From assembly GCA_936450465.1 (NCBI GenBank), contig OW388303.1, positions 11,439,021 to 11,503,020 on the forward strand: 64,000 nucleotides of DNA. The letters run 5' to 3'. Origin of the DNA: Gibbula magus (lineage: Eukaryota; Mollusca; Gastropoda; Trochida; Trochidae). The notes beneath the pieces are model-generated. The model ran no database searches. It was not told where the DNA came from and was given only the letters and a program-made list of their open reading frames with translations. The translations under genes and the position numbers were made by a program. The number at the start of each line of letters is the position of its first letter. Position 1 is the first letter of the stretch. Below are positions 49,122-58,935 of this stretch, one piece after another.

Positions 49122-52100
49122 ACGCGCGTTTTGTATTCGCTATAACTTTTTTCCTAGAAGGTTTTGAGAACTCATATACATAACTTCTTACTTATGCCCC
49201 TGGGGAATTTTTTTGACATGTTCATATTCAAGGTCAAAGGTCAAGGTCACGAGTTCTGAAATCGCTTAAAAAATCCTTGTAAACACGATAACTTGAAAAA
49301 TATTTGTACTATCAGGCTCTTATTTGGTGTACATCAACTATGGAGAAAGGCCAAAATTTGAAAAGGTTTTCGCTAACATCCGTCAAAGGTCAAGGTCACA
49401 GCGAGGGCACGACTTAAGCATGCTTTTGCGAAAATGTCTTATTTCAATTATTAACACTTTGAATCATTACATGATTGTTATACACAATAAAAAGTGATCA
49501 CTGATTGTGTGACCTTGAATTTAAAAGGTCAAGGTCACGAAACATGTTCAAGGTCACCAGTTCTGAAATCACTAAATAACCTTTTCCCAAGAAGGAATTA
49601 ACACCTCATATACATAGCTTCTTTCTTATAAACCTGGTGGATGATTTTGACATGTTCACATTCAAGGTGAAAGGTCAAGGTCACAAGTTCTGAAATCGCT
49701 AAAAAAATCCTTGTAAACACGATAACTTGACAAATATTTGTGCTACCAGGCTCTTAATTGGTGTACATCAACTATGGAGAAAGGCCAAGATTTGAAAAGG
49801 TTTTCGCTAACATCCGTCAAAGGTCAAGGTCACAGCGAGGGCACGACTTAAGCATGCTTTTGCAAAAATGTCTTATTTCAACTATTAACACTTTGAATCA
49901 TTACATGATTGTTATACATAATGAAAAGTGATCACTGATTGTGTGACCTTGAATTTGAAAGGTCAAGGTCGCGAGATAGGGTCAAGGTCACCAGTTCTGA
50001 AATCACTTAATAACTTTTTTCCATGAAGGTATCAACACCTCATATATATAGCTTCTTTCTTGTACACCTGGGGAAATATTTTGACATGCTCACATTCAAG
50101 GTCAAAGGTCAAGGTCATGAGTTCTGAAATCACTACAAAAATCCTTGTTAACACGATAACTTCAACAACTTCTGTGCTATCAGGCCCTAACTTGGTATAT
50201 ATCAACTATGGAGAAAGACCAAGATTTGAAAACGTTTTTGCTAAAATCTGTTAAAGGTCAAGGTCACAGCAAGGTCACAACTTAAGCGTGCTATTGTGAA
50301 TATGCCTTATGTTAACAATGAACACTTTTGAGTCATTGCATGATTGTTATACACAATGAAAAGTAATCATTGATGGTGTGACCTTGAAGGTCAAAGTTCA
50401 AGGTCATGAGATATTGGTTAAGGCCATGTTAATCTTTTGATCCAATTTTGAAATCAGAAATAGGTTTTAAGAACAAAGTTGTGAAAAGTGACCCCAGTGA
50501 TGATTCAACTTGTTAGAATAACTTGAATAATGAAAAACATTTTGTCCAAAAAAATTCCCATTTTATTTATGCTGAGGAGAAGGCGGAACAGGGAAAAGCG
50601 AGACCCAAAGTTTCGGAGCTGCTCTGCTTTTGCGGTGTCCCGCAAACGCTCTTCTAGTTTTTTAGGATATTTTGATTGTTCCCATGAGTACATTTCGATA
50701 AACAGTAGTACATCCTTTCATGCTCTTACAAAGAGAGACATGTATCACAAACTGATGTAGACAAAGCAGTTCAATGTGCAAATATAAATGACCACATTTT
50801 GTCATGAATATGAAGGTTGTTGTTTATAGTTATGATAACTTTTTCAAAATTAATAATATCTTTCAAACAACAAAGAACCTGTGGAGTTTTGGAACATGAT
50901 GTTTGATATTTATAACAGAGATCAATATATTTCTTTTCTGATAATATATTATGCTTCAGTTAGTTATCGATGTCAATTGTTCAAAACCAAGCAAAGTAGC
51001 CTATTTGGTTTTACATGTATTTATTGTATAATTACTATGACCATTAATCCAAACTTCTAGATCATTCCAGATTTGTTTTACTACTCTACAATCCTAATAA
51101 ATATGAAATTTACTTTCATTCATTTCATCACAATAACTACAAGATAAATTATCATCAAGTTTTTTCTTAAATAGATCCCTTATTTTAGTATATATAATAC
51201 CATGTAAAAGCTTGTATTGGAATTTAAGGACTTTGACATCTTTCACACCAGCTCAATAATTCATATTTTTTTTTATCCCAGTCAAGATTAACAAATCCAC
51301 AAGAAACTTACCATTTCAGACAAATTTTGGGTATCTGATCAGTAGAAATCAATGTATCATAAAACATTCTGGATCCTTTAGATGATTGCAATAGATTAAA
51401 GTGATAATTGATGATAAATAAGACAAACATCAGGATATTTCGTAAGTTTCAAATAGTATATTTCCAAGAATTAGGTTTTAAGTTACAGTATTTTAAGTAA
51501 TTCAAGTAAATGTATGTGCCTTTAATACCATGATTTAGTTTTCAAATCATTCAAGTTCAATTGTTTGAGGTTGAAGATCCAGTTTTACTTACTAGCTGGT
51601 CAAAAGTGGGTGGTGCGATATTTATGACGAGGTGTGTATATATATACCAACTGTTATATCGATAACCAGAGAAATTTAATTGTGATGAATTTTAGTAACA
51701 ACTGACTAAGAAGATTTTTATACAAGCCATGAGCCATTTTTTTTCAAAGGTATAGATTTTGCTGATGTTGACAAACAACTTGCTAAGAGGCCATTTAAAC
51801 ATGGAGGGACAAGTTCCACTTTGAAGGCAAGTCCGGTTCCACAGACGAGCTCTGTGACAGTCCAGAACCTTCCCTCTAACAGCACTGAGGACCAGATCCG
51901 CCTCTACTTCGAGAACAAGAGGAGAAGTGGAGGCGGAGAAGTGAAGGAAGTCGTTCTACGTCCTCAGGAGCAGTATGCTGTGGTCACCTTCACAGATGTT
52001 AAAGGTAGTGTTCCTCCAAATTTGTGTAATTGTATTGTGTTCAGAATTTTCAAAATTAGTTGTCATCAACTATGGAGTCGTTGTGGATGTATGTCCTTCA

Positions 52101-52766
52101 GAGTAATACCTTCCCTCCTTGGTGGAATATTTCAGTAAGATTTTCATGAATGACAAAATTATTAACTTTTCTAAGAAATGGTAAACTGTCCAAAACCATT
52201 TAAAATTTCCTGGATATGAATATTTTAATATATTTTCCCAGAATGACAAGTGTGATTACTTTTCTTAAAATGGTAATTTTGGTTATAGTTTTCACAAATG
52301 TTTGTCTTAATTTGCATATCTGTTGGTGAAATATTTCTGTGTGAATTTATGAAATGAGATCATCTTTATTATTTCATCCATTGATAAGTTACTACTCACT
52401 ACACATTGGAATATTAGAAAAAACATATGAGTTACTGTAATTTGGGTAAATGTGAATGTAAATCAGAAACACTTAGTCTGTTGCAATACCAATGGGTTTG
52501 CATGTGGTCTGAGTGAAAATTCTACAGAAAATCAAAGTCAGACTTGTGAAAAGAATATTGTCTATATTCCAGCGGCCGAGGCAGTATGTCAGCGTGAACA
52601 CACCCTCAGCAAAGTTGAAGTAAAGGCTAGCCTTTGCTTTGAATGTCTGGGAGAGAAGGGGGGATCCCAAGATCCTCCTGTAACCAGACTACCTGACCCA
52701 ATCAGAGTTGAAGACTTAAACAGGAGCATCTTGAGGCACTTGAAATTCAAGAACAGGAAGTTTTGA
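39570..52766 (+). CDS. TRIM-type E3 ligase fused to PARP14-like RRM domains (TRIM gene 2)
   Basis: Predicted exons: 39570-40658, 41603-41663, 42901-43065, 45165-45404, 45906-46175, 46736-46972, 51750-52004 and 52573-52766. Exon 1 encodes RING (C20-C65), two B-boxes and a coiled coil, closely similar to TRIM gene 1. Later exons each carry a PARP14-type RRM with the signature LYFENxxRSGGG. All introns use GT/AG and phases fit: 0, then 1 at every later junction. The joined frame is 836 codons plus stop. The last exon has LPDPIRVEDLNRSIL, similar to the segment after the N-terminal RRMs of PARP14. No macrodomain, WWE or PARP catalytic domain is seen. Probable role: ubiquitin ligase with RNA or ubiquitin-chain binding through the RRMs. 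An alternative is a plain TRIM gene next to a decayed PARP14-like gene. Confidence 0.6.
40720..40797. repeat. Poly-C run followed by poly-G run
   Basis: 38 consecutive C (40720-40757), a 16-base spacer, then 24 consecutive G (40774-40797). The short words TCGTATT and AATACGA flank the C run in inverted orientation. It lies 60 bp past the exon 1 donor. Run lengths may be affected by sequencing. Confidence 0.9.
41603..41663 (+). CDS. TRIM gene 2, candidate exon 2
   Basis: 61-bp exon between acceptor TTTCACAG and donor AGAA|GTATGT. It reads ISSTNTGRIGHREVHNEDMR in phase 0 and leaves one base, which exactly restores the frame of the next exon at 42901. Exon 1 cannot splice directly to 42901 without a stop, which is the main argument for this exon. 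Confidence 0.5.
42590..42700 (+). pseudogene. Relic duplicate of the first RRM exon
   Basis: Reads KTVRV, stop, GLTKEIIELTLELYFDNEKR, closely matching RTVRIEGLTKD and LELYFENRRRSQ of the exon at 42901. A stop codon and lost splice sites mark it as a dead exon. Confidence 0.65.
42901..43065 (+). CDS. TRIM gene 2, exon with RRM 1
   Basis: Acceptor ATCCATAG, donor GAAG|GTACAT. Encodes PIRTVRIEGLTKDITQ and LELYFENRRRSQGGEI, ending VALIEFADAE. The beta-alpha-beta pattern and YFEN..RS.GG signature match PARP14/DTX3L/NMI-type RRMs. Confidence 0.75.
43374..43618 (+). pseudogene. Possible decayed RRM exon
   Basis: Weak similarity only: NVIISLMGL, NDTIEIYLKI and TNICYVDF have the spacing of the RRM strands and helix, but the glycine-rich signature is gone. 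It could be chance. Confidence 0.25.
43708..43975 (+). pseudogene. Broken RRM exon in TRIM gene 2 intron
   Basis: Acceptor TTCATTAG and donor GGAG|GTAATG are intact. It starts AAERVSRNKTHVVNGKKLQA like the other exons, then IRVTGCSPSFSAETIILF and a stop. The expected continuation (MYFENQET, then SNGGDIQEAKRSGNAINITF) is present only in other frames. Length is 268 bp, one over a multiple of three, unlike its functional sisters. Skipping it keeps the gene's frame. Confidence 0.7.
43979..44085 (+). repeat. GTTGAT hexamer minisatellite
   Basis: Imperfect repeats of GATGTTGAT type over about 105 bp, starting immediately after the donor of the broken RRM exon. Confidence 0.85.
44130..44580 (+). 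repeat. Dispersed repeat with AACCCCCGGG head and two 183-bp units
   Basis: The head TTAACCCCCGGGTAAACCCC and AAGGGGGTTATTGTCG is a partial inverted repeat. Two tandem units follow (about 44205 and 44388) sharing TACACATGCTTTGGATATAC and AGACTGACAGTA. No coding function is seen. Confidence 0.7.
45165..45404 (+). CDS. TRIM gene 2, exon with RRM 3
   Basis: Acceptor AATTTGCAG, donor GAAG|GTAATA, 240 bp, phase 1 at both ends. Begins VAERVAAKTDHVVSGVKL (tail of the previous RRM), then KTLVVSNYQPVSAETIQLHF and KRRSGGGEN. It is the third RRM if the broken exon is counted. Confidence 0.8.
45906..46175 (+). CDS. TRIM gene 2, exon with RRM 4
   Basis: Acceptor AATTTCAG, donor CAAG|GTATGG, 270 bp, phase 1 at both ends. 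Contains VVERVLKICPHKVEGKIL, TTIKVSGFGEGCTYDAIELY, FENKRISGGGDI and IIYIEFEEEQ. Confidence 0.8.
46620..46680 (+). repeat. AGCTCATC-family 5' end fragment
   Basis: AAGCTCATCAGGTCTGAAAG matches the start of the family and breaks off about 60 bp before the next acceptor site. Confidence 0.5.
46736..46972 (+). CDS. TRIM gene 2, exon with RRM 5
   Basis: Acceptor GATTTCAG, donor GAGG|GTTAGT, 237 bp, phase 1 at both ends. Contains VARRVVKRSHTLNGRSLIV, NKVLISGVPELESPATLQHY and GEVVVSFGDESE. The YFEN..SGGG signature is replaced by YLEGRTHRDVS, so this is a diverged RRM. Confidence 0.75.
47152..47520 (+). repeat. Dispersed repeat, copy 2 (partner at 8551-8937)
   Basis: Same orientation and landmarks as the HPDL-intron copy, here inside TRIM gene 2. 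It is next to a Tc1-like transposase relic. Confidence 0.6.
47542..47751 (-). pseudogene. Tc1/mariner transposase fragment
   Basis: The minus-strand frame reads VQHWDNVLLSEQSRF, then GRCIMVWEGISAYHGTDLLV. This matches the Tc1-type WxNVLFSDESRF and VMVWGGIS blocks of the DDE catalytic domain. The normal segment between SRF and GR is missing, and a Gln replaces the Asp of the SDE motif, so it is a dead relic. Confidence 0.7.
48205..48300 (+). pseudogene. Relic duplicate of the RRM 5 exon end, first
   Basis: GGTATCCTTTGGGGATGAAT and CTTGACTTCATTGTTTGTTA repeat the 3' end of the exon at 46736-46972 and the start of its intron. A stop and a lost donor mark it as dead. Confidence 0.7.
48405..48490 (+). 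pseudogene. Relic duplicate of the RRM 5 exon end, second
   Basis: GGTCAGTTTGGTGATGAATC followed by AGATGGTTAGTGTTTATCAC repeats the same exon/intron junction once more. The donor-like GGTTAGTG is kept, but upstream exon sequence is lost. Confidence 0.65.
48491..49017. other. Intron spacer in TRIM gene 2
   Basis: No exon or element recognised. A small GTCAGCGTC repeat pair occurs at about 48632 and 48682. Confidence 0.4.
49018..50655 (+). repeat. AGCAGCTCCGAC-ended repeat with (GCC)n and three about 435-bp units
   Basis: The head is a 27-bp near-perfect palindrome (49018-49044, AGCAGCTCCGACT arms). It is followed by a GCC trinucleotide run (49068-49120). Three tandem units start near 49161, 49600 and 50030, with landmarks CTCATATACATA and AACTATGGAGAAAG. 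The tail near 50611-50640 has CGGAGCTGCTCTGCTTTTG. Each unit holds several AAGGTCA words. The layout (fixed ends, tandem core) is like that of the AGCTCATC family, but the sequences differ. Confidence 0.75.
51056..51228 (-). pseudogene. L1-like LINE ORF2 C-terminal fragment
   Basis: The minus strand reads LKFQYKLLHGIIYTKIRDLF, then CSYCDEMNESKFHIY, stop, DCRVVKQIWNDL. This matches the post-reverse-transcriptase region of L1/Tx1-type ORF2 with its CxxC knuckle and IWxxL end. The stop and truncation show that it is inactive. It sits in a TRIM gene 2 intron. Confidence 0.6.
51750..52004 (+). CDS. TRIM gene 2, exon with RRM 6
   Basis: Acceptor TTTTCAAAG, donor AAAG|GTAGTG, 255 bp, phase 1 at both ends. 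Contains SSVTVQNLPSNSTEDQIRLY, FENKRRSGGGEVKEVVL and YAVVTFTDVK. This is the best-conserved RRM of the series. Confidence 0.85.
52573..52766 (+). CDS. TRIM gene 2, last recognisable exon
   Basis: Acceptor TATTCCAG in phase 1. Encodes AAEAVCQREHTLSKVEVKAS, FECLGEKGGSQDPPV, LPDPIRVEDLNRSIL, and stops at TGA 52764-52766. The next frame continues open as EQEVLNKSLEIVKAKPAMDV, so the stop looks like the result of a frameshift near 52740. Confidence 0.6.
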
Positions 52767-53055
52767 ACAAATCGCTGGAAATTGTGAAAGCAAAACCAGC
52801 AATGGATGTTGGTCAAGGAGTCATTTCATTCCTTCCTGCATTTGACTTGAGTTCACCAGATGCCAAAATGTTTGATTAAAACGTGGACAAAGAAGGTGAA
52901 TGAGAATTGGAAGGCCGTCATTGGCGATCTTGGTTTGCAGACCATCAAAGGTAATTCAGAGATTTGGACAGAACTTCGCTGAAGTGCATGTGAACCTTTT
53001 TTTGAAGAACTGGGTGAGAAGGGGGGGATCCCGAGATCCTCCTGTAACAAACACC
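52740..53055 (+). pseudogene. Decayed continuation of the TRIM gene 2 coding region
   Basis: After the frameshift the sequence reads QEQEVLNKSLEIV, VISFLPAFDLSSPDAKMFD, stop (52877), then in another frame WTKKVNENWKAVIGDLGLQT and a donor-like AAAG|GTAATT at 52952. Near 53003-53046 a segment (GGTGAGAAGGGGGGATCCCG) repeats 52648-52690 of the last exon. No macrodomain or PARP domain follows. Confidence 0.55.
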
Positions 53056-53273
53056 CGTTAACAGTGGTTAACTGATTCAAGCCATGCATCCCAACATTCT
53101 TATCTTAGTTGTGTGTTTTTAAATACTTTTCTGTTGAGACAGTAGTACTCTATTAGACATGCTATCTGTTTAAGGTTGTTACAGAGGTTACTTCCTTCAT
53201 ATATCCGATCCTAACCTCTGTTGTTTTACGCTTGAAATCGGAGTGTCATGATTGGTTGCAATTGAATCTAGTT
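53056..53273. other. Spacer after TRIM gene 2
   Basis: No feature recognised, apart from inverted words around 53186-53222 (CAGAGGTTA, then TAACCTCTG) that may be a repeat end. Confidence 0.35.
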
Positions 53274-53510
53274 GTGCAATCAGCGACGCCGTTGTAAAAG
53301 TGGCATTTGCCAATGACACGTCAGCATGAAAAAATAAACGTAAGATATACGTTTTCCGGTTTAATGTGTTTTCCTCGAAATATGCTATTTGATTTTGTGA
53401 AAACTATTGATCATAAACATGCTTATGAATAACGAAGACCAAGCCAAAGTCAAATACGAAAAATAGTTCATTTGTGTTGATTACATCAGCCATATTCGAA
53501 GGACATATGC
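53274..53510 (+). repeat. Dispersed repeat, copy 1 (partner at 59760-60010)
   Basis: Shares TGCAATCAG, CGTTGTAAA, TTGATCATAAACATGCT and AATGTGTTTTCCTCG style words with 59760-60010 in the same orientation. No coding frame is conserved. Confidence 0.6.
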
Positions 53511-56040
53511 GAATGAGCAAGACCCTTTAGAGTAAAATGCCTAGTCAAGTCACTCGGTCGACATGGCCACTGAAAGATGAGTTTTGATTGGTTAAGAAGC
53601 AGGGATACAATAATGGATTCCGCTTTCCTCTGCTAGGGGATCTGCTCTCAAGGGAGTAATCTCTGTGAGAAGAGAATAAGTTTTTAGTGGAACACCGATG
53701 AAGGCTAGATTTTTAATGTGACTAGTGAACCCTCTCCTCTGCACAGTGCTGACATATATGTATATATATATTGAAACGTAATGTATGTACAATGATATAT
53801 ACAACAATATAAAACAAAGAAAGAAATGCTATACATATTTACAAGAAAAACCATAGACAAGTAAAATATTGGGAAAGAACAAAGAGTAATACTAACAATG
53901 ATATGCTGTTAAATGATCAAATCTTCCTGATATAGATAATACTTTTGAACATGTTTAACCAGCTGCGTGTTGTCATTGTCATTGTTTTGAGCTGCCATTT
54001 AACAATAAATCTAAAATATGCAGTACTTTATTACGACATATTCTATTGATATTTCGAAAAATGTGTTGCCTGACATCCATATCCATAACATAATGATAAG
54101 AATTGTCACTGTCTTCTTTCCTTTAACGATTGCCATCCTGTCCGATAAGTTAGAGATTCATATTTAGGTAGGCTGCTTGCTTGATCAACTTGCTTGATCT
54201 GCTGAACAACCCATAGTTCACAGGCACATTCAAGATGTGGTCTTATAAAACAATGTCGATCTTATGCAAAGTATCTCTATTTGACATAAATTTTCATATC
54301 ATCATAAATGAAACCACTTAGGAAGGTGTTTTAACAATGTTATTGATATGTATGCTCCTTTTACAATCAGATGAAAACATATTATTCCAAGATGTGTTTG
54401 AGAGTTTTCAGAGTTAACACAGATTTTAAATTCATAATTTGTCCCGGTTTGTGATTAAATTATATTTATGTTTACAAACTCTGAATCTAATGATGATATG
54501 TTCGATAAAATGACGCAAGTAATGATCAAAGACTGAAATAGATAATGAATATTCTAATTAATGACCACACGTTAAGTGTGCAGTTTATTAAAAAAAATCA
54601 CACCATCATTTACATATTATTTAGAAGCATTATATATATAAGCTTGAATGACAATATTTACGAATATTTTTGAACAACGACTTCATTATTTTCAATTGAC
54701 GATCAATTGTGTCGTTATTAAGCAGAGGTAAAAACGACAGGGAAGAACAAATATACGTACGTGGTAAACGTTAGCAGAATAAACCAATGGTAAAACGGAA
54801 ATTAACGAACATATAATCACAGGGAGGTACGAGTACGTTTCGCGGAAATGTTTCGAAAAGATTAGATTGTTTAATCTCCGATAAAGTCGATTGGACCCAA
54901 TGGTACATCTACCGCCATTGTCTTTTCTATTTCATTGTGAAGTGTTAATTCCATAGCATAACTGCGTGTGACCATTTTCCGTAATGTCAAACTCTGATTC
55001 TTGCAAATAGTTAAGCCTATTGATAACGAAGATTTGTATGAAGAACATGCGGATGTACAATTATTTAACAGTTGAAATGAAATAAAAGCACATATGAATG
55101 ATACTATCTCAAAGTATGTTGATTCATTAAAAGTGAAACTAACGATGTAAAACTATTGCAATTGCTTAACTCTCACAACGTACTGGGCATAGTAAAATTA
55201 ACTTGACAATTTTAAGAAAGAGAAATACAAAAATAATACGTGTTAAGCTTACTTTATCATTCCCTGGCAATCCGTTGTCATTAAGTATCATGGACATATC
55301 CGTTACTTTACTTCTATGGACTTTCCCCATTTTGGAAATTTCATTGGCTGTTGACAGATGGCAAACAATGGAATACTCAACCAATTTAATTTTATTTCGT
55401 TAAAACAGCATTAATCATGTCAAAGTGCTCATTACATCAAAGGATTGTCACCATAGGCCCCTATAAGTGTTATGTGACAACAGCTTGTCAAACAGACACA
55501 CACATCCATGGTGAGTTGATCAAAGTCCAAGTCTTTCCTTTGAAAATGGACAAGATACATATTTCATATTTTTATAAATGTGATTTTTAAAAACAGTATT
55601 TTATTTTTAAAAAAACCCATGATTTAACCACAAAAAATGACATGCAATATAAAATGTAAGGAAAATTGATTAGCAATGATTCTCCATAAAAAAAACCATT
55701 GTTAAATGTAATGATGAAGTGATGCTTTCGTTTTCTTGAGAATCTAAGTTTCATTTTTAATTCAAACTTAGTTTAGAGGCTGTTAGATATAATAATGTTT
55801 AAAGGTTTGTAAATTACCTAATTTAAATCTGATTGAAGATGAATACATGTTCTCCTTTTACTGTAAAGCCTATACCGTGACCTTAGTACACTTCTCTGTA
55901 AATATTTAAAATATCCCAAATCTCAATATAGTTTCCTAAATCTGATGTCCTGAACTAATGTAAATGTTATAAATAATGTACGCCTTTTCAGTAAAGCTCA
56001 TGCAATGCTGTATCTAATGAATGTATATGTTCAGTGGTAT
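53511..56040. other. Spacer, no gene seen
   Basis: AT-rich, with small TA tracts near 53755-53770. No exon, RNA gene or defined element could be supported. Confidence 0.4.
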
Positions 56041-56060
56041 AACATTGAATAACATAACTG

Positions 56061-56135
56061 TATCAAATATATCAACACGAGTTGATAAAAGCAACAAATA
56101 CGTGACTTTATTAACGCATATTGATATATTTGATA
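56061..56135. repeat. Small inverted repeat
   Basis: TATCAAATATATCAA (56061-56075) is exactly mirrored by TTGATATATTTGATA (56121-56135). Confidence 0.7.
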
Positions 56136-56270
56136 TCAGAAGACACGAGGGTGAGATTTTATTTATCATCAAAAAATCATTCTTCATTACGTTTAAAAAA
56201 GTGTACAGCACAGCTCTGCCAGTTGACTTCCAATGCGTTGATGTCATGCTTCTATCACTTGTAAATAGAG

Positions 56271-56415
56271 GATATTATATGAGTGTCTATGTCATACTAT
56301 GTTTACGACACGAGTGCCTGAATATTAGTATTTCCCGAGCGAGAGCGAGGGATATACCGATATTCAGACACGAGTGTCGTAAACATAGTATGGCATAGAC
56401 ACGAATATAATATTC
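56271..56415. repeat. 145-bp foldback with about 55-60-bp arms
   Basis: Left arm GTCTATGTCATACTATGTTT and the right arm form a near-complete inverted repeat from 56271 to 56415. The central loop is itself rich in CGAGCGAGAGCGAGG. A CpG-rich inner loop with long arms fits a foldback element. Confidence 0.8.
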
Positions 56416-56989
56416 TGTTTATTGCCGAAGTCGTGAAATCAATGAAAACACGCTAAAATCCACTTTCAACCATAGCCTGGCGACCCACCGTCGCGCATTT
56501 AGAACGCAACGTCATAGACGAAACGTGACGTCATAGCATTGTTTATGGCGTCACGTCACCATGACCTAGGGCAGCGTATGAAAAATATGAACCCCGATAT
56601 GATTGCCCTCGTAGGTAATAAAGTACTTTATGACATGTATTCAATGAGATTAAGCCACATTGGTTAATTATTGTACAATCTATAATATGCATTGTTTGAT
56701 ATAATTGTCTCACACTGAGATATATTAATGCTCTTGTATATATTTTACGTATAATATGTATTAACATTTGTTAACTTCTTTGTACACTGTCCATAATGGG
56801 TGTTTTCTATACAATATATATCTTGTATCTTGGATCTTGTATCTTGTAGCCTTGTCATGTCATGTTTATGACGTCCAAGCATTGTGATGTCATTACTTGG
56901 TGATGTCATGTTGACGTTGACAGGGCATTGTAAAAAATCTACTGCCAAAACGATCTCATACAATCGATATCTCCTTTGAAGTACAGTGT
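56416..56989. other. Spacer with ACGTCA-rich inverted words
   Basis: AACGTGACGTCATAG and GGCGTCACGTCA face each other near 56523-56557. Otherwise nothing recognisable. Confidence 0.35.
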
Positions 56990-57260
56990 TTATTCGGCTG
57001 CTTCCGTCTGTACGTACGTCCATACGTTCGTACGTACGAAATGGAATAACTCAATTACTGTTCACTGGATTCTTTTCATAAAAGAAAGAAAACAAGCAAT
57101 GTTCCTACAGTGATATCAGGAGAACTGTTCATTGGATTCTCATCATCATCGCACACTAATGGTTCACTCTGGAAAGTTTCTTGACCCAGTCGATTTCTTT
57201 GGCCTTGACATTATTTTCCAATTTTTAATGTTAATTTGCGGGTGGGGGATCATGTCACCG
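56990..57260 (+). repeat. Dispersed repeat related to 6440-6960
   Basis: GTACGTACGTCCATACGTTC, ATGGAATAACTCAATTACTG and GATCATGTCACC mirror words in the HPDL-intron repeat, in the opposite orientation. Confidence 0.5.
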
Positions 57261-58690
57261 TAAAAACTGCTTTTTTCAATCTACCTGTTCATAGATCATT
57301 TTTTATTTACATTTCATATACGTTTTGCTTGTTTTAATTGTTGATCTTGTTTGTTTTTATTTCAAACATATATTTATATATTCATATTTGTTTCCTTTAT
57401 ATCCACAATATGCTTAAAAATGGTCAACGGATCCGTACCGAAGCGTCACAATCAGTGAATAAAGAAATGATTATCCATAAAGTTGTGTGTTTTACATTTT
57501 AATGGATTTCCATATCATATTTTCTTGTCACATGTTTTGACAATAGTTTCAATATTCTCATATGGACATATATAGCTGAAAATATAGGATGAATAGAATA
57601 ATAGCTGATTATCAATATGAAGAAGAAGCTGTCATAATGAGTAAATTTAACTGCAAAGCATACTGCAACTTGGCATCGTGAGATTTATATAAAAACAAAA
57701 TCTCGACTTTCTGAGCTGACACCTATGGAAGCCAACAATTCGAAAACTATAGAACCTCATAATATTAAGATGCATTCATCTAATCATATTATGCTTTTGC
57801 GGAAGCGTGTTAGTGTCACTGTGAAACATAATTCTGTCATATTTTGATCATGCACATACATGTAGCACTTAGTATCTCCTACGTAAGATACATCATGATT
57901 GTATCGCATACGGTGGACTTAGTTTGTACTACGTAGGATGTAGTATCCCAAACGCATGACTTAAATTAGTATCTCATGTGTAGGACTAAATATCTCCTAC
58001 GCCCTTTCCCCACATCATTCGTTTTTCACAATTGTATTAAAACATGTATGTGTGCATTGTGTATGTAAAGAAATGCGTTCTTTCATTCGTTTTCGTGTAT
58101 ATATGGTCTTTAAAAAGCTTTTAAATAATTTTAATTTAGAAAAAGATTAGATAATCATGTGCTATGCAATCAAGTAAATTTTGCCCTGAACAATTATATT
58201 TATTAAACTGATATTTATTTAATAGTTTTGGGTAAAACTTACATTGTTACAAAATACATTATGACATGGTCGGGGTTACTCTATTTTTGTTTTGGACATC
58301 GATTTTAACACAATTTAACACTATTTATGAAAAACATGTGCTTAAAATAACGTTGACAGACTATGTATACACTTCGGTTTATTCACTGTTTAACAATGGT
58401 CATCGGCTAAAATGAATTTATATTTGTTGAATTAAAGGAAAAAGCAAGAAAAGACGTTTGTCAACAACCTTTGTAAGCAAATGGTAAGAAAGTAACAAAG
58501 GGTATAAAACATTATCGTTTAATAAATTCCAAAGAGACACTAAGATCTAAAGATAAAAAAAGAACAAGATGAAAAATACACGGAAGACAAACGCCAGATG
58601 CTAAACTCTCTCTACGACACAAGAATGAAAATGACGGAAAAGTGATCATTGTTTATACAATATTATTTTCTTGGTATTCTTCTCCTTAGC
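57261..58690. other. Spacer with TAGTATCTCCTACG-type words
   Basis: Words such as TAGTATCTCCTACGTA, ACTACGTAGGATG and AAATATCTCCTACGCC cluster at 57868-58003 in both orientations. They are probably a decayed small repeat. Nothing coding. Confidence 0.35.
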
Positions 58691-58935
58691 AAAAAGCTGC
58701 AATGTTATGTACAGACTCCACGGTCGATGGGGAATATACTCTCTAGATAGGGACAAGGACTTTAAGGACAACATGGGTCTGTGCCTAAAAGCCTCTTGTT
58801 TCGCGAACAAAATGCCTTAGAAAGCTAGATATTATGCGCAGACTAACTGAGTAAGTTGCAGTAACCTTGTGACCCTTATAAGGGTAACGAAAACCTAATT
58901 TTGTTTTTCTCCGTGAACCCTGTCTTGGCCGATGG
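58690..58935 (+). repeat. Decayed AGCTCATC-family core
   Basis: GCTGCAATGTTATGTACAGA, CTCCACGGTCGATGGGG and GTGACCC-like blocks keep the family's order but are strongly diverged. Neither end is present. Confidence 0.45.
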
